A stretch of 64,000 bases of DNA. Origin: a bacterium (lineage in GTDB: Bacteria; Bacillota; Bacilli; Lactobacillales; Streptococcaceae). Within the stretch, counting starts at the first letter, position 1. Every line of letters begins with the position of its first letter. The stretch spans positions 248,001 to 312,000 of the forward strand of contig CAJNCG010000001.1 of assembly GCA_905221205.1 (NCBI GenBank), in the 5' to 3' direction. The position numbers and the translations under genes are program-made. A model generated the notes under the pieces. The model was not told the DNA's origin, did not search any database, and saw only the letters and a program-made list of their open reading frames with translations. Below are positions 50,932 to 63,219 of the stretch, piece by piece.

Positions 50932-51501
50932 TTAAACTTCATAATAGGGAAACGGACGGTCACTATCCAATGGACGATTTAGTACTTCTTTTTCCAAAAT
51001 AGCGCGCCAACCAGATACCAATTCTTCAAAAGTCAATTTGGCTTCAGGAGAAGCTGTTGTAAGCTTCCGTCCAAACCAAGCCATGGTTGCAGTTTCAAAC
51101 TGAAGCATAGCGTAGTCGATTACCGGTACATTTGCCTCTTCATAATTCTCATTTACTGCTTGTGCAACTTCTGATGCTTGTGGAAGAAGTTGATTGCTGA
51201 TTTTATCTACAACACTTGCGTCCATCTCTCGCCAAGAAAGTAATTGACCATCCACCTGATAAAAGAGCTCAAAGGTTTCTTGATTTTTCTTAAAATTGGT
51301 AAGAACAAAAGCACGTTCCACTGCCTCTGGACCACCAACAGCCTTTACAGCGTTTATAAGGAGATTTTCTTCCATTTGTCTCCAATAATCATCAGCTTCT
51401 TCTACCAAATCAATTGTGAAAGGTGGAACAATTTCCTCGGCAGAAATTTCGCCTTTATTCGCTTTCTCGATATTACCAAATAATTTTTTTAAGAATCCCA
51501 T
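50932..51501 (-). CDS. Hypothetical protein downstream of sufB
   Basis: 189 residues, acidic, no signal peptide or membrane helix, not recognised. It begins MGFLKKLFGNIEKANKGEIS and contains AEEIVPPFTIDLVEEADDYW and FFYEV-like C-terminal aromatic residues (FPYYEV). It lies 19 bases after sufB in the same direction, so it is probably co-transcribed with the suf genes. Link to Fe-S assembly is by position only. Confidence 0.75.
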   Translation of the reverse strand: MGFLKKLFGNIEKANKGEISAEEIVPPFTIDLVEEADDYWRQMEENLLINAVKAVGGPEAVERAFVLTNFKKNQETFELFYQVDGQLLSWREMDASVVDKISNQLLPQASEVAQAVNENYEEANVPVIDYAMLQFETATMAWFGRKLTTASPEAKLTFEELVSGWRAILEKEVLNRPLDSDRPFPYYEV

Positions 51502-51520
51502 TTGCTTCTCCTAGTTCCTA

Positions 51521-52933
51521 TTACCCAACTGATCCTTCCATCTCGTAGCTAATCAAGCGGTTCAGCTCAACGGCGTATTCCATTGGAAGTTCTTTTGTGA
51601 AGGGCTCCACAAATCCCATGACAATCATCTCAGTTGCCTCAGATTCTGACAATCCACGGCTCATGAGGTAATAGAGTTGTTCTTCTGAAATCTTAGAAAC
51701 CTTAGCTTCGTGTTCCAAAGCAACTTGCGAATTATGAATTTCATTAAATGGAATAGTATCTGATGCTGATAAGTCATCCATGATAATGGTATCACACTCG
51801 ATGTGAGAAACAGATTTCTTAGAATTTTTATTAAAGGTTACTTGCCCACGGTAGTCAACCTTTCCTCCGCCTTTAGCGATGGATTTAGACACAATAGACG
51901 AGCTTGTATGTGGAGCGTTGTGGATCATCTTAGCACCAGTATCCTGGTGTTGCCCAGCATTGGCAAAGGCAATCGAAAGCATGGTTCCACGCGCCCCTTC
52001 TCCATCTAGGTAAACAGATGGATATTTCATAGTAGTCTTGGCACCCAAGTTACCATCAATCCATTCAACAGTAGCATCCTTTTGAGCCTTAGCACGCTTT
52101 GTTACCAAGTTATAAACGTTGTCAGACCAGTTTTGGATGGTTGTATAACGCATATAAGCTCCGTCCAAGGCAAAGATTTCTACAATGGCCGCGTGCAAGC
52201 TGTTGCTTGAATAAGTTGGTGCTGTACATCCTTCTACGTAGTGGACGCTTGCTCCCTCATCAACGATAATCAAGGTACGTTCAAACTGACCAGTATTTTC
52301 GTTGTTGATACGGAAGTAAGTTTGAAGTGGAATATCCACTTTCACACCTTTTGGTACATAGATAAAGGTTCCACCTGACCATACTGCTGAGTTGAGGGCA
52401 GCCAACTTGTTATCAGTCGGCGGTACCAACTTAGCAAAGTATTGTTTAAACAAGTCTGGGTATTCCTTGAGGGCAGAATCTGTATCTGTAAAGATAATAC
52501 CCAATTTTTGGAACTCTTCCTTCATGTTGTGGTAAACAACTTCTGACTCGTACTGGGCAGAGGCACCGGCTAGATAAGCACGTTCAGCTTCAGGAATCCC
52601 GATTCGTTCAAAGGTTTCTTTGATTTTTTCAGGAACCTCATCCCATGAACGAGCTGGTTTATCAGATGGTTTTTGGTAGTAGATCAAGTCATCAAAGTCA
52701 ATCTCTGACAAGTCTGCTCCCCAAGTTTGCATAGGCATTTTTTTGAAGGTTTCATAAGACTTCAAACGGAATTCTAGCATCCACTCAGGTTCTCCCTTAG
52801 CAGCTGATAGTTCGCGAATGACATCTTCGTTCAATCCTTTTCCTGTCGATAGGACAGGCTCTACATCGTCATGGAAACCAAATTTATATTCACCAAGGTC
52901 AATTGGTTTTGGTTCTACTCTTTCTTCAGCCAT
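51521..52933 (-). CDS. sufB: Fe-S cluster assembly scaffold SufB
   Basis: 470 residues from [12 protein letters not shown], with AAAGGA upstream; the open frame to 52978 is unsupported. Contains the SufB beta-helix core with [37 protein letters not shown] and [21 protein letters not shown]. Forms the SufBCD complex on which clusters are built. Last suf gene in the order C-D-S-U-B. Confidence 0.96.
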   Translation of the reverse strand: MAEERVEPKPIDLGEYKFGFHDDVEPVLSTGKGLNEDVIRELSAAKGEPEWMLEFRLKSYETFKKMPMQTWGADLSEIDFDDLIYYQKPSDKPARSWDEVPEKIKETFERIGIPEAERAYLAGASAQYESEVVYHNMKEEFQKLGIIFTDTDSALKEYPDLFKQYFAKLVPPTDNKLAALNSAVWSGGTFIYVPKGVKVDIPLQTYFRINNENTGQFERTLIIVDEGASVHYVEGCTAPTYSSNSLHAAIVEIFALDGAYMRYTTIQNWSDNVYNLVTKRAKAQKDATVEWIDGNLGAKTTMKYPSVYLDGEGARGTMLSIAFANAGQHQDTGAKMIHNAPHTSSSIVSKSIAKGGGKVDYRGQVTFNKNSKKSVSHIECDTIIMDDLSASDTIPFNEIHNSQVALEHEAKVSKISEEQLYYLMSRGLSESEATEMIVMGFVEPFTKELPMEYAVELNRLISYEMEGSVG

Positions 52934-52990
52934 AATATCCTTTCTTTCATTCTTCATTTCTACTGATTCATAAGACAAAAGAAACTTGTC

Positions 52991-55917
<2,927 letters not shown>

Positions 55918-55944
55918 TTACTTCTCCTAAAAGATACGAGGGAA

Positions 55945-56715
55945 TTACAATTCTTCCTTGTAGTCGTAGCCAAGTTCTTCAGCTAGTTTTGCGTATCCTT
56001 CACGTTCCAAACGCGCAGCCAATTCTGGACCACCAGAAAGGACGACACGACCTTCCATCATCACGTGTACCACGTCTGGTGTGATATAGTTCAAAAGACG
56101 TTGATAGTGAGTGATAATCATAGCACCAAAACCTTCACCACGCATGGCATTCACACCTTTAGATACAACTTTAAGGGCGTCAATATCAAGACCAGAGTCA
56201 ATCTCATCCAAAAGGGCGAAAGTTGGTTCCAACATCAAGAGTTGAAGAATTTCATTACGTTTTTTCTCACCACCAGAGAAACCTTCGTTTAGGTAACGCT
56301 CTGCCATTTCTTCTTTCATGTTGAGCAATTCCATCTTCTCATCCAATTTAGTTATAAACTCACGAACTGAAATCTTCTCATCGTCTTCTTTACCAGCATT
56401 CATAGCTGCACGAAGAAACTCAGCATTGGTAATTCCAGGAATTTCTGATGGATATTGCATAGCAAGGAAAAGTCCCATACGCGCACGTTCGTCCACTTCC
56501 AACTCAAGGATGTTTACGCCATCAAACAAGACTTCACCTTTGGTAACTTCATAGTTTGGATTTCCCATGATAGCGGCAGAAAGAGTTGATTTACCAGTAC
56601 CATTTGGTCCCATGATAGCGGCGATTTCTCCTGTTTTCAGAGTCAGATTGACTCCTTTCAAAATTTCTTTTCCTTCAATCTCAACGTGAAGATCTTTGAT
56701 CTCTAATACTGACAT
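55945..56715 (-). CDS. sufC: ABC-type ATPase SufC
   Basis: 256 residues from MSVLEIKDLHVE. Walker A GPNGTGKS, signature FSGGEKKRNEILQ and Walker B LLDEIDSGLD. It drives the SufBCD complex. First gene of sufCDSUB. The open frame to 56823 runs into the promoter region. RBS AAGGA. Confidence 0.96.
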   Translation of the reverse strand: MSVLEIKDLHVEIEGKEILKGVNLTLKTGEIAAIMGPNGTGKSTLSAAIMGNPNYEVTKGEVLFDGVNILELEVDERARMGLFLAMQYPSEIPGITNAEFLRAAMNAGKEDDEKISVREFITKLDEKMELLNMKEEMAERYLNEGFSGGEKKRNEILQLLMLEPTFALLDEIDSGLDIDALKVVSKGVNAMRGEGFGAMIITHYQRLLNYITPDVVHVMMEGRVVLSGGPELAARLEREGYAKLAEELGYDYKEEL

Positions 56716-56813
56716 GATAGTTCCTTTCTTTTTCAAGGCCTTTACAGTGCTTACTGGAAACATACTTGATTTCCCTAGAAAATACGGTAAAAGGTCAATA
56801 AATATACTTTTAT

Positions 56814-56822
56814 AGTATAACA
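56814..56822 (-). promoter_or_regulatory. Extended -10 promoter for suf operon
   Basis: TGTTATACT on the minus strand. The start site would be near 56807, a leader of about 90 bases before sufC. Confidence 0.6.
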
Positions 56823-56845
56823 AAAAAAAGCCTAAAAGGCTTTGA
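56820..56845 (-). terminator. Terminator after the DUF3272 gene
   Basis: AAAGCC/GGCTTT hairpin with TTTTTTTTG on the minus strand; its T-run abuts the suf promoter. Confidence 0.82.
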
Positions 56846-56865
56846 TTTTGTCTAGAAGCTGTGGA

Positions 56866-57060
56866 CTAGTCTTTTCCTTTCAAGTGCTGGTCAATGACAT
56901 CTACTATTTTGCCCATCAAGTAACTGACTCGAAAATTTCTAAAGAGCAAAATGGCCCAAAAGGCTGCCATGATATAGCGACCAGTCATCCAGGCTTCATT
57001 GAAAAAATAGGTCTCAGCAGCTGTAAACAGTGCGATAATAATAAATTGTTGTCTATTCAT
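56866..57060 (-). CDS. Small membrane protein (DUF3272-like)
   Basis: 64 residues with two hydrophobic segments, at about residues 5-20 and 29-42, and a charged C-terminus. It resembles a family of short streptococcal proteins I remember as DUF3272, function unknown. It lies 27 bases after dnaX in the same transcript. Confidence 0.7.
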   Translation of the reverse strand: MNRQQFIIIALFTAAETYFFNEAWMTGRYIMAAFWAILLFRNFRVSYLMGKIVDVIDQHLKGKD

Positions 57061-57087
57061 AAACTTATTGTATCATGAAATCTTTCT

Positions 57088-58743
57088 TTAGTCTTCCTCT
57101 ACCTTCACTTTATCAGCCAAAAATTCAAATCCTTCCGGAATCAGACTTTCTTCTGCTTCTTTTTCAACTTGAGAAGATTTAGCTTTGGCTGAAAAGGCTG
57201 CTCGCACTTCTTTCCATTCCTCCATGGAAATAGCTAAAATCTCGGGTGAAAAACCTGCTGCCTGACTGAGGATATTGCCAAACATAGTATTGAGATTGTC
57301 CCGTTTCATGGTTTGACCAGCATTGAAGTTAGATTCAAAAGCAAGAATTGCATGGTGTTCATTGGCCGCAACTGGTTGAGATCCAACTAGCAGAGCCTTA
57401 TCAGGACCACCTAGACTTTCAATTACCTCTCCCCAAGCATTCTGCAAGCGAATTAAATTTTGACGTGCTAAATCAGGGTTTTCGACGGCCTCTTGTAAGA
57501 TAGATTGCACTTTATTGCGATCCACACGATAGACTGTCTTGCCTGCTGCTGGACGATTAGGAGCTGGATTTGCTGGCTTGGGCACCGTTCCCACATTGGC
57601 GAGTTCTTGTTTGAGACGGGCAACTTCCTGTCTCAGTGCAGAAATTTCACTTTCAACCGCCCCTGAAAGAGCCGGTTCAGGTTTAATTTCCGCCAAACGA
57701 ATAGTCATCATCTCAGCGTAAATCTTGGGCTGCAAACTAGACTTAATATCCCCTAAACTCACCGTCGCTAAGCGAATCATTTCAAACAGATTTTCCTGAG
57801 GAAGTCCCAAATTTTCCACAAAGACTGGGCTATGATGAGTGTTTTCTCCTCCTGTTTGAACAATTAACAAGTCTCTTAAATAGTGCAAAAGGTCAGTCAC
57901 AAAACGAGTCATGCTCTTACCATTCTCAAAGAGAAGATTTAAGCAAGACAAGGCTTTGGGAACATCCTGTTGAGACAAGGCAGCCACATAATCATCCAAG
58001 GCTGATAGACTAATGGTTCCTGTAATTTCTTCAGAGATGGCAGTCGTCAGCTCATTTCCCTGTGTCAAACTCAGGGCTTGATCTAAAATAGACAAGGCGT
58101 CCCGCATCCCACCTTCAGCCCGTCTAGCAATGATTTCCACAGCCTCTGGTTCAGAACTGATATTTTCCTTTTCTAAGATATAGTGGATATGTTCCTTAAT
58201 ATCCTGTGTCTTAATTGATTTAAACTCAAAACGTTGGACACGGGATAGAATAGTGGCAGGAATCTTGTGCAATTCAGTAGTAGCTAAAATAAAGACCACA
58301 TTCTGTGTTGGCTCTTCCAGCGTCTTTAGAAGAGCATTAAAAGCCCCTGTAGACAGCATGTGAACCTCGTCTATGATATAGACCTTGTAGCGGGCAAGGC
58401 TAGGGGCGTAGGTTGATTTATCACGGATTTCACGAATTTCATCAACCCCATTATTAGAGGCTGCATCCATTTCAATGACATCTTCTAAACTACCGTCCGT
58501 CACTGCTTGACAAATATAACAGTTATTACATGGTTCCCCACCCACTTGATTTGGACAGTTCATAGCCTTTGCAAAGATCTTAGCCACACTGGTTTTTCCC
58601 GTTCCACGAGGACCAGAAAAAAGATAAGCGTGACTTATTTTCTCTTGCTCCACCGTTTGTTTAAGAGTCTTAGCCACAACTTCTTGACCAACCAACTGAG
58701 AGAAGTTTTGACTTCTATATTTTCGATAAAGTGCTTGATACAT
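57088..58743 (-). CDS. dnaX: DNA polymerase III gamma/tau subunit
   Basis: 551 residues. Walker A GPRGTGKT at 44-51, zinc cysteines Cys63, Cys72, Cys75, Cys78, DEVHML and SRVQRF. A Pro/Ala-rich hinge near 385-400 precedes the tau-specific C-terminus. It is the clamp-loader motor. Starts at the msrC stop (TAATG overlap). Confidence 0.96.
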   Translation of the reverse strand: MYQALYRKYRSQNFSQLVGQEVVAKTLKQTVEQEKISHAYLFSGPRGTGKTSVAKIFAKAMNCPNQVGGEPCNNCYICQAVTDGSLEDVIEMDAASNNGVDEIREIRDKSTYAPSLARYKVYIIDEVHMLSTGAFNALLKTLEEPTQNVVFILATTELHKIPATILSRVQRFEFKSIKTQDIKEHIHYILEKENISSEPEAVEIIARRAEGGMRDALSILDQALSLTQGNELTTAISEEITGTISLSALDDYVAALSQQDVPKALSCLNLLFENGKSMTRFVTDLLHYLRDLLIVQTGGENTHHSPVFVENLGLPQENLFEMIRLATVSLGDIKSSLQPKIYAEMMTIRLAEIKPEPALSGAVESEISALRQEVARLKQELANVGTVPKPANPAPNRPAAGKTVYRVDRNKVQSILQEAVENPDLARQNLIRLQNAWGEVIESLGGPDKALLVGSQPVAANEHHAILAFESNFNAGQTMKRDNLNTMFGNILSQAAGFSPEILAISMEEWKEVRAAFSAKAKSSQVEKEAEESLIPEGFEFLADKVKVEED

Positions 58744-59240
58744 TAGGCTTTCTCCTCAAACATTGTAAAGTCCCATTCTGTCTTTTCAAGCAAAATAGCG
58801 ACAAATTGTTCCAAATAATCTCGATCCATAGCATCATAATCATCAATTTCTGAAGAATCCAAATCCAGAACCCCAAGTAATTGACCATTCTTTACCATCG
58901 GCACAACAATTTCACTTTTAGCACGACTATCACAAGAAATATAGTTGGGATAAGTTGTTACATCTCCAACCAGAACAGTTTCCTGAAAATGAGCTGCCTC
59001 CCCACAAACACCCTTTCCCAGTGCAATACGGATGCAGGAAACACCACCTTGGAAGGGACCCAAAACCAATTCCTTTCCATCGAACAGATAAAATCCTGCA
59101 AATACAGTATTAGGAAAGCGTGATTTTAGAAGAGCACTGGCGTTGGAAAGATTAGCCAAAACATTGGTTTCGCCTTCCAATAAAAAAGAGAGCTCTTCAT
59201 TTAACATTTGATAACGTGATTGTTTTTCTGATTCTAACAT
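58743..59240 (-). CDS. msrC: Free methionine-(R)-sulfoxide reductase (GAF domain)
   Basis: 165 residues in a single GAF domain. The fRMsr cysteines are Cys69 (GGVSCIR), Cys79 (GKGVCGEA) and Cys103 ([11 protein letters not shown]), with the SEIVVP stretch. The family reduces free Met-R-sulfoxide. The ATG lies 6 bases after TATAAT, so the mRNA should be leaderless. No RBS. It overlaps dnaX by 1 base. Confidence 0.85.
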   Translation of the reverse strand: MLESEKQSRYQMLNEELSFLLEGETNVLANLSNASALLKSRFPNTVFAGFYLFDGKELVLGPFQGGVSCIRIALGKGVCGEAAHFQETVLVGDVTTYPNYISCDSRAKSEIVVPMVKNGQLLGVLDLDSSEIDDYDAMDRDYLEQFVAILLEKTEWDFTMFEEKA

Positions 59241-59246
59241 AGAACT

Positions 59247-59255
59247 ATTATATCA
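59247..59255 (-). promoter_or_regulatory. Extended -10 promoter for msrC-dnaX, adjacent to the ATG
   Basis: TGATATAAT on the minus strand, ending 6 bases before the ATG, so the start site should coincide with the A of ATG. Confidence 0.72.
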
Positions 59256-59269
59256 AAAAAGGCTTACAG

Positions 59270-59308
59270 ACAAAAGAAAAATCCCCTGTTTAAAAAACAA
59301 AGGATTTT
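59270..59308 (-). terminator. Terminator after rpsA
   Basis: AAAATCC...GGATTTTT imperfect hairpin with TTTTTCTTTT on the minus strand. Confidence 0.75.
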
Positions 59309-59325
59309 GTGAATTTTCAATTTGA

Positions 59326-60528
59326 TTAAAGTTCGATATCACCGAACAAGTCAGCCATTGAGAATCCTGTTTGTGTTTCTGGAAGTTCGAAATCACGTTT
59401 CTCTTGACGTTTTGGACGACGTGGACGAGCAGCACGTTTTTCTTCTTTTTGTCCTTCTTCTTGAGCTGGACGCTCTTCAAGAGCTTTAATAGAAAGTGAT
59501 ACGCGCTCTGCATCTGCGTTAACTTCAAGAACTTTAACTTGAACTTCTTGACCAACTTTAAGAGCTTCTTTTGGATTTTCAATACGTTTGTGTGAAATTT
59601 GTGATACGTGAACAAGTCCATCGATACCTGGCAATACTTCAACAAATGCACCGAAGTCAGTCAAACGTTTAACTGTTCCTTCTACTACATCACCTTTAGC
59701 CAATTTTTGCTCAACGCCATCCCATGGTCCAGGTGTTGTTGCTTTAAGTGAAAGTGATACACGTCCTTCTTCTTCATTAAGATCAAGGATTTTCACTTCA
59801 ATTTCTTCACCAACAGTTACAACTGATTTTGGTGATACGTTACGTTCATGCGACAATTCAGTCAAGTGAACCAATCCATCAACACCACCAAGGTCGATGA
59901 AAGCACCGAAGCTTGTAATACGTGCAACTTTACCAGTTACTACATCGCCAACAGCCAATTTACCGAATACTTCAGCACGAGCTGCTGCTGTAGCTGCTTC
60001 AACAACTTCACGACGTGAAAGGATGAAGCGGTTTTCTTTAGCATCAACTTCTTTGATTTTAGCATCAAATTCTTGACCTACAAAACGCTCAGTGTTACGT
60101 ACGAAACGAGTATCCAACATTGAAGCTGGGATAAATCCACGAACACCTTCAAATTCTACTGAAAGTCCACCTTTAACGGCACGAGTTCCTTTAACAGTAA
60201 CAACTTCTTCTTCGCGACCAACAAGTTTGTCCCATGCTTTGCGAGCTTCAAGGCGTTTTTTAGATACAAGGTATGTAACTGTATCAGTATCTTTACCAAC
60301 TACTTGACGAAGTACAAGAACATCCAATACTTCTCCTACTTTAACAAAGTCATTGATATCTGCATCGCGATCGTTTGTCAATTCGCGAAGAGTCAAGACA
60401 CCTTCAACACCAGTCCCAGAGATTGCAACGTTAGCTTGAGTCGCATCAACTGTCAATACTTCAGCACTAACAACATCACCAGTCTCAACTTGGCTAACGC
60501 TATTTAGCAAATCTTCAAATTCGTTCAT
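59326..60528 (-). CDS. rpsA: 30S ribosomal protein S1
   Basis: 400 residues: four S1 domains (about 15-85, 105-170, 190-260, 275-345), e.g. GDVVTGKVARITSFGAFIDLGGVDGLVHLTE and VVEGTVKRLTDFGAFVEV. Gram-positive S1 is shorter than the six-domain E. coli form. A tail rich in Lys, Arg and Glu follows. A hairpin CAAGTTT/AAACTTG lies between the leader and the RBS. Confidence 0.95.
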   Translation of the reverse strand: MNEFEDLLNSVSQVETGDVVSAEVLTVDATQANVAISGTGVEGVLTLRELTNDRDADINDFVKVGEVLDVLVLRQVVGKDTDTVTYLVSKKRLEARKAWDKLVGREEEVVTVKGTRAVKGGLSVEFEGVRGFIPASMLDTRFVRNTERFVGQEFDAKIKEVDAKENRFILSRREVVEAATAAARAEVFGKLAVGDVVTGKVARITSFGAFIDLGGVDGLVHLTELSHERNVSPKSVVTVGEEIEVKILDLNEEEGRVSLSLKATTPGPWDGVEQKLAKGDVVEGTVKRLTDFGAFVEVLPGIDGLVHVSQISHKRIENPKEALKVGQEVQVKVLEVNADAERVSLSIKALEERPAQEEGQKEEKRAARPRRPKRQEKRDFELPETQTGFSMADLFGDIEL

Positions 60529-60548
60529 CTAAAAAATCCTCCAACAAT

Positions 60549-60567
60549 CAAGTTTTTCTTAAACTTG
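60549..60567 (-). promoter_or_regulatory. Small hairpin before the rpsA RBS
   Basis: CAAGTTT and AAACTTG arms around a 5-base loop, about 12 bases upstream of GGAGG. May affect initiation or autoregulation; no direct evidence. Confidence 0.35.
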
Positions 60568-60689
60568 ACATACTTATAATTTTTTTCCTAAGCACCCGCA
60601 AGAACATGTTCATATCGTTCACGTCTTTCAATTATAAAAATAAAATACCCTAAGATATTTTGCTTTTTATCTTGATCATTACCTAAGAA

Positions 60690-60761
60690 CTGGGGTAGCT
60701 GGATTCGAACCAACGCATGAGGGAGTCAAAGTCCCTTGCCTTACCGCTTGGCTATACCCCA
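60690..60761 (-). tRNA. tRNA-Gln (TTG)
   Basis: 72 bases on the minus strand, 5' TGGGGTATAGCC and 3' CTACCCCAG. The acceptor pairs TGGGGTA with TACCCCA, discriminator G. Anticodon loop CTTTGAC, anticodon TTG (60727-60729). TTCGAAT T-loop. CCA is not encoded. Confidence 0.97.
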
Positions 60762-60770
60762 TTGATGAAA

Positions 60771-60851
60771 TGGAGAGAGAGGGATTCGAACCCCCGAACC
60801 CGAAGGAGCGGATTTACAGTCCGCCGCGTTTAGCCTCTTCGCTATCTCTCC
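60771..60851 (-). tRNA. tRNA-Tyr (GTA)
   Basis: 81 bases on the minus strand, a class II tRNA with a long variable arm. Acceptor GGAGAGA/TCTCTCC with discriminator A. Anticodon loop CTGTAAA, anticodon GTA. Transcribed first, 9 bases ahead of tRNA-Gln. CCA is not encoded. Confidence 0.97.
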
Positions 60852-60868
60852 TACAATCAACATGGACT

Positions 60869-60877
60869 ATTATATCA
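60869..60877 (-). promoter_or_regulatory. Extended -10 promoter for the tRNA-Tyr/tRNA-Gln pair
   Basis: TGATATAAT on the minus strand, about 18 bases before tRNA-Tyr. TTGTTT upstream is a possible -35. Confidence 0.7.
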
Positions 60878-60900
60878 TGAAAATTTCAAAAAAACAAGAC

Positions 60901-61131
60901 TTATTTTGCTAAATTATAATTTTCAATCAAAATTTCCACAGCTTTTTCCAATTTTTTATAAAAACTATCGACATTCCCATTCTTTATGATGGCAAATTGT
61001 CCGTCTAATTCGGCAATTTCTCCGATAACTTTTTTACCGATAGTCAATGTATAACCTTCAAAACTGTCTTTTCCAACATTGACTTTGGCATCTGCTACTT
61101 GAATTTCAATTTTTTTATCTTTCTTACTCAT
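60901..61131 (-). CDS. DUF2969 family small protein
   Basis: 76 residues, MSKKDKKIEIQVADAKVNVG... with the pattern of DUF2969 as I recall it, found in streptococci, function unknown. The sequence is predicted to be a small beta-rich fold with a final helix. Transcribed toward the tRNA genes. Confidence 0.75.
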   Translation of the reverse strand: MSKKDKKIEIQVADAKVNVGKDSFEGYTLTIGKKVIGEIAELDGQFAIIKNGNVDSFYKKLEKAVEILIENYNLAK

Positions 61132-61186
61132 TTCATACCTCTCTTCACTTTTTCTATTTTACAAGAAAATCCTAAAACTAGCAAGA

Positions 61187-61224
61187 AAAAACTCTATATC
61201 ATTCCAAGTCTGATATAGAGTTTT
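61187..61224 (-). terminator. Terminator after the peptide-binding gene
   Basis: AAAACTCTATATC/GATATAGAGTTTT hairpin with an 11-base loop and TTTTTTC on the minus strand, just after the lipoprotein gene. Confidence 0.88.
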
Positions 61225-61229
61225 CTACG

Positions 61230-63197
61230 TTATTTAATGTGTTTTTCTAGTTCTTTTTGGTACTTACCATTTGATTCCAATTTTTCTTTTTGCCATTTTT
61301 TCAGTGCTTCTTCATATTCTTTTGTTGTAACGATATCTTTTTGCAATTTCATTCCTTTAAAGATATATGGGTCACCCTTAATACCAACTTGTGAGTATGG
61401 TTTTGAGAATGGCACGACATTACTTACAACTGGGGAACCACCAGATGAGGCTGTTGGCATCAATAATGAACTATCTGTCAACCATGCTTGAGCCTTGGCA
61501 TATTTTTCATAGCGTTCTTCAAGATTTGTAGTTTCTGAATCTGCATCATCCAATAATTTCTTATACTGGTCTAAACCAAGTTTCGCTACAACATCCTTAT
61601 CTTTTCCTTTCGTAATACCAAGGTGTTTCATAGCTGAACCTGATTTAGGATCCATGATATTCAAGTAAGATGCTGGGTCTTGATAACTTGGAGCCCATCC
61701 TGTACTGTTCAAATCATAGTCTTTTTGAGAAGGAACACGCGCTTGAGAAGTGATTGTTTCCTTTTCATTATCTGTCATTTGAAGAACATCAATGACAACA
61801 TTTTCAGCGCCAAGAGTTGATTCGATAGACTGTTTGAAAGAGTTGCTTTGTTGAACGGCGATGGTATCTGTTTGTTCAACTGGGACATCCAAGTGAATTG
61901 GGAAGCTTACCCCTTTAGATTCCAAGTCTTTCTTAGCTTTTTCAAATGCTGCCTTAGCCTTTTCAGGATTGTAGATAGAATCCTTACCGTCAACTAGCTC
62001 AACACCTTTCCACTGGTCACCATAGTTCACCAACTCTGCTTGAGCGATTTGACCAAAGTTTTTACCACCTGCTTGCACAAAGTTGTCAGGAACGAGACTG
62101 TTACGAATAATCTTGTCCGCACCGTCTTCACCATTTAGCTGGGCAGCATAAGAATGGCGGTTGAAGGCAAAGTTGATAGCCTGACGGAAGTCCTTATTCA
62201 GCATAGCTTCTTTAGTAGAAGTCTTTTGCTCTTCACTCGTTTTCGCAGTTTTATTGTATGACTGACGATTTACGTTAAAAGTGAAGTAATAACTACTTGA
62301 GTCCTGTGGGCTATAAGTAATTTTATCTCCGTATTGTTCCAAAGTTGAAGCAAAGTTTGAGCTACTTGGGAAGAGACGAGCTGTCGTATAGGCACCTGAA
62401 GAGAAGCTACGAATCAAGGATTCCTGATCTGAACCATCATAGTAAGTCAATTTGATCTTCTCGATTTTTACCTTTTCTTTATCCCAGTAGTTTGGATTTT
62501 TCTCATATTCGATCAACGATTTAGACGTCAAGGTCTTCAAGATATAAGGACCATTGTAAAGAATCCCTGCTGGAGTAACTGCTCCATAATCTTTACCTGA
62601 TGCCTTCAAAAACTCTTCATTTACAGGCAACATCGTTGCTGTTGTGACTTTAGAGTTCCAGAAACTTTCTGGTTTGTTTAGGGTATATTCGACTGTGTAA
62701 TCGTCCAAGGCCTTGACACCAACTGTAGAGAAATCGTTCGTTTCACCAGTCATGTAGGCATCCAAGCCCTTGATTGAATTTTGGATAAGAGAAACACCGT
62801 CTGACTTGCCATCAGCCACGTGTTTCAATCCTGTCACAAAGTCATGGGCTGTTACTTCTGCGTATTCTTCACCTTCTGAAGTGTACCATTTAACCCCTTT
62901 ACGAAGTTTGTAGGTATAAGTCAACCCATCTTTTGACACAGACCAATCTTCAGCCAAGGAAGGAATAACATTTCCGTATTGGTCGTTTTCCATCAAGCCA
63001 TCAACCACGTTCCCGATGACATCTGTTGTAGATGTACGAGTCGCTATACTATAGTCCAAAGATGCTGGATCTACTGCATAGACATATGAAAATGTTGTCG
63101 GTGCATCTGCTTCTTTATCAGCTTTTCCACAAGCCACTAAAAGAGCTGTTGTGCTCAGGACCACTCCTGCTGTTAAGAGCCACTTTTTCGATTTCAT
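61230..63197 (-). CDS. Oligopeptide-binding lipoprotein (AliA/AliB/AmiA type)
   Basis: 655 residues. Start ATG at 63197 with AAAGGAGA 7 bases upstream; a TTG just before it is out of place. Lipobox LVAC with Cys23, then SBP_bac_5 domain. It captures oligopeptides for the Ami ABC permease; in pneumococcus the binding proteins are encoded apart from the permease and some sense signal peptides. Which paralogue this is cannot be told from sequence. It lies 22 bases after ilvE. It is intact here; I recall the pneumococcal copy at this site as disrupted. Confidence 0.9.
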   Translation of the reverse strand: MKSKKWLLTAGVVLSTTALLVACGKADKEADAPTTFSYVYAVDPASLDYSIATRTSTTDVIGNVVDGLMENDQYGNVIPSLAEDWSVSKDGLTYTYKLRKGVKWYTSEGEEYAEVTAHDFVTGLKHVADGKSDGVSLIQNSIKGLDAYMTGETNDFSTVGVKALDDYTVEYTLNKPESFWNSKVTTATMLPVNEEFLKASGKDYGAVTPAGILYNGPYILKTLTSKSLIEYEKNPNYWDKEKVKIEKIKLTYYDGSDQESLIRSFSSGAYTTARLFPSSSNFASTLEQYGDKITYSPQDSSSYYFTFNVNRQSYNKTAKTSEEQKTSTKEAMLNKDFRQAINFAFNRHSYAAQLNGEDGADKIIRNSLVPDNFVQAGGKNFGQIAQAELVNYGDQWKGVELVDGKDSIYNPEKAKAAFEKAKKDLESKGVSFPIHLDVPVEQTDTIAVQQSNSFKQSIESTLGAENVVIDVLQMTDNEKETITSQARVPSQKDYDLNSTGWAPSYQDPASYLNIMDPKSGSAMKHLGITKGKDKDVVAKLGLDQYKKLLDDADSETTNLEERYEKYAKAQAWLTDSSLLMPTASSGGSPVVSNVVPFSKPYSQVGIKGDPYIFKGMKLQKDIVTTKEYEEALKKWQKEKLESNGKYQKELEKHIK

Positions 63198-63219
63198 CAA
63201 AAATCTCCTTTTGTTTATT

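Noticed and set aside
59253..59651. 132-residue open frame in another frame of rpsA on the minus strand
   Set aside because: Out-of-frame reading of the biased rpsA codons; very Lys/Leu/Val-rich, no RBS.
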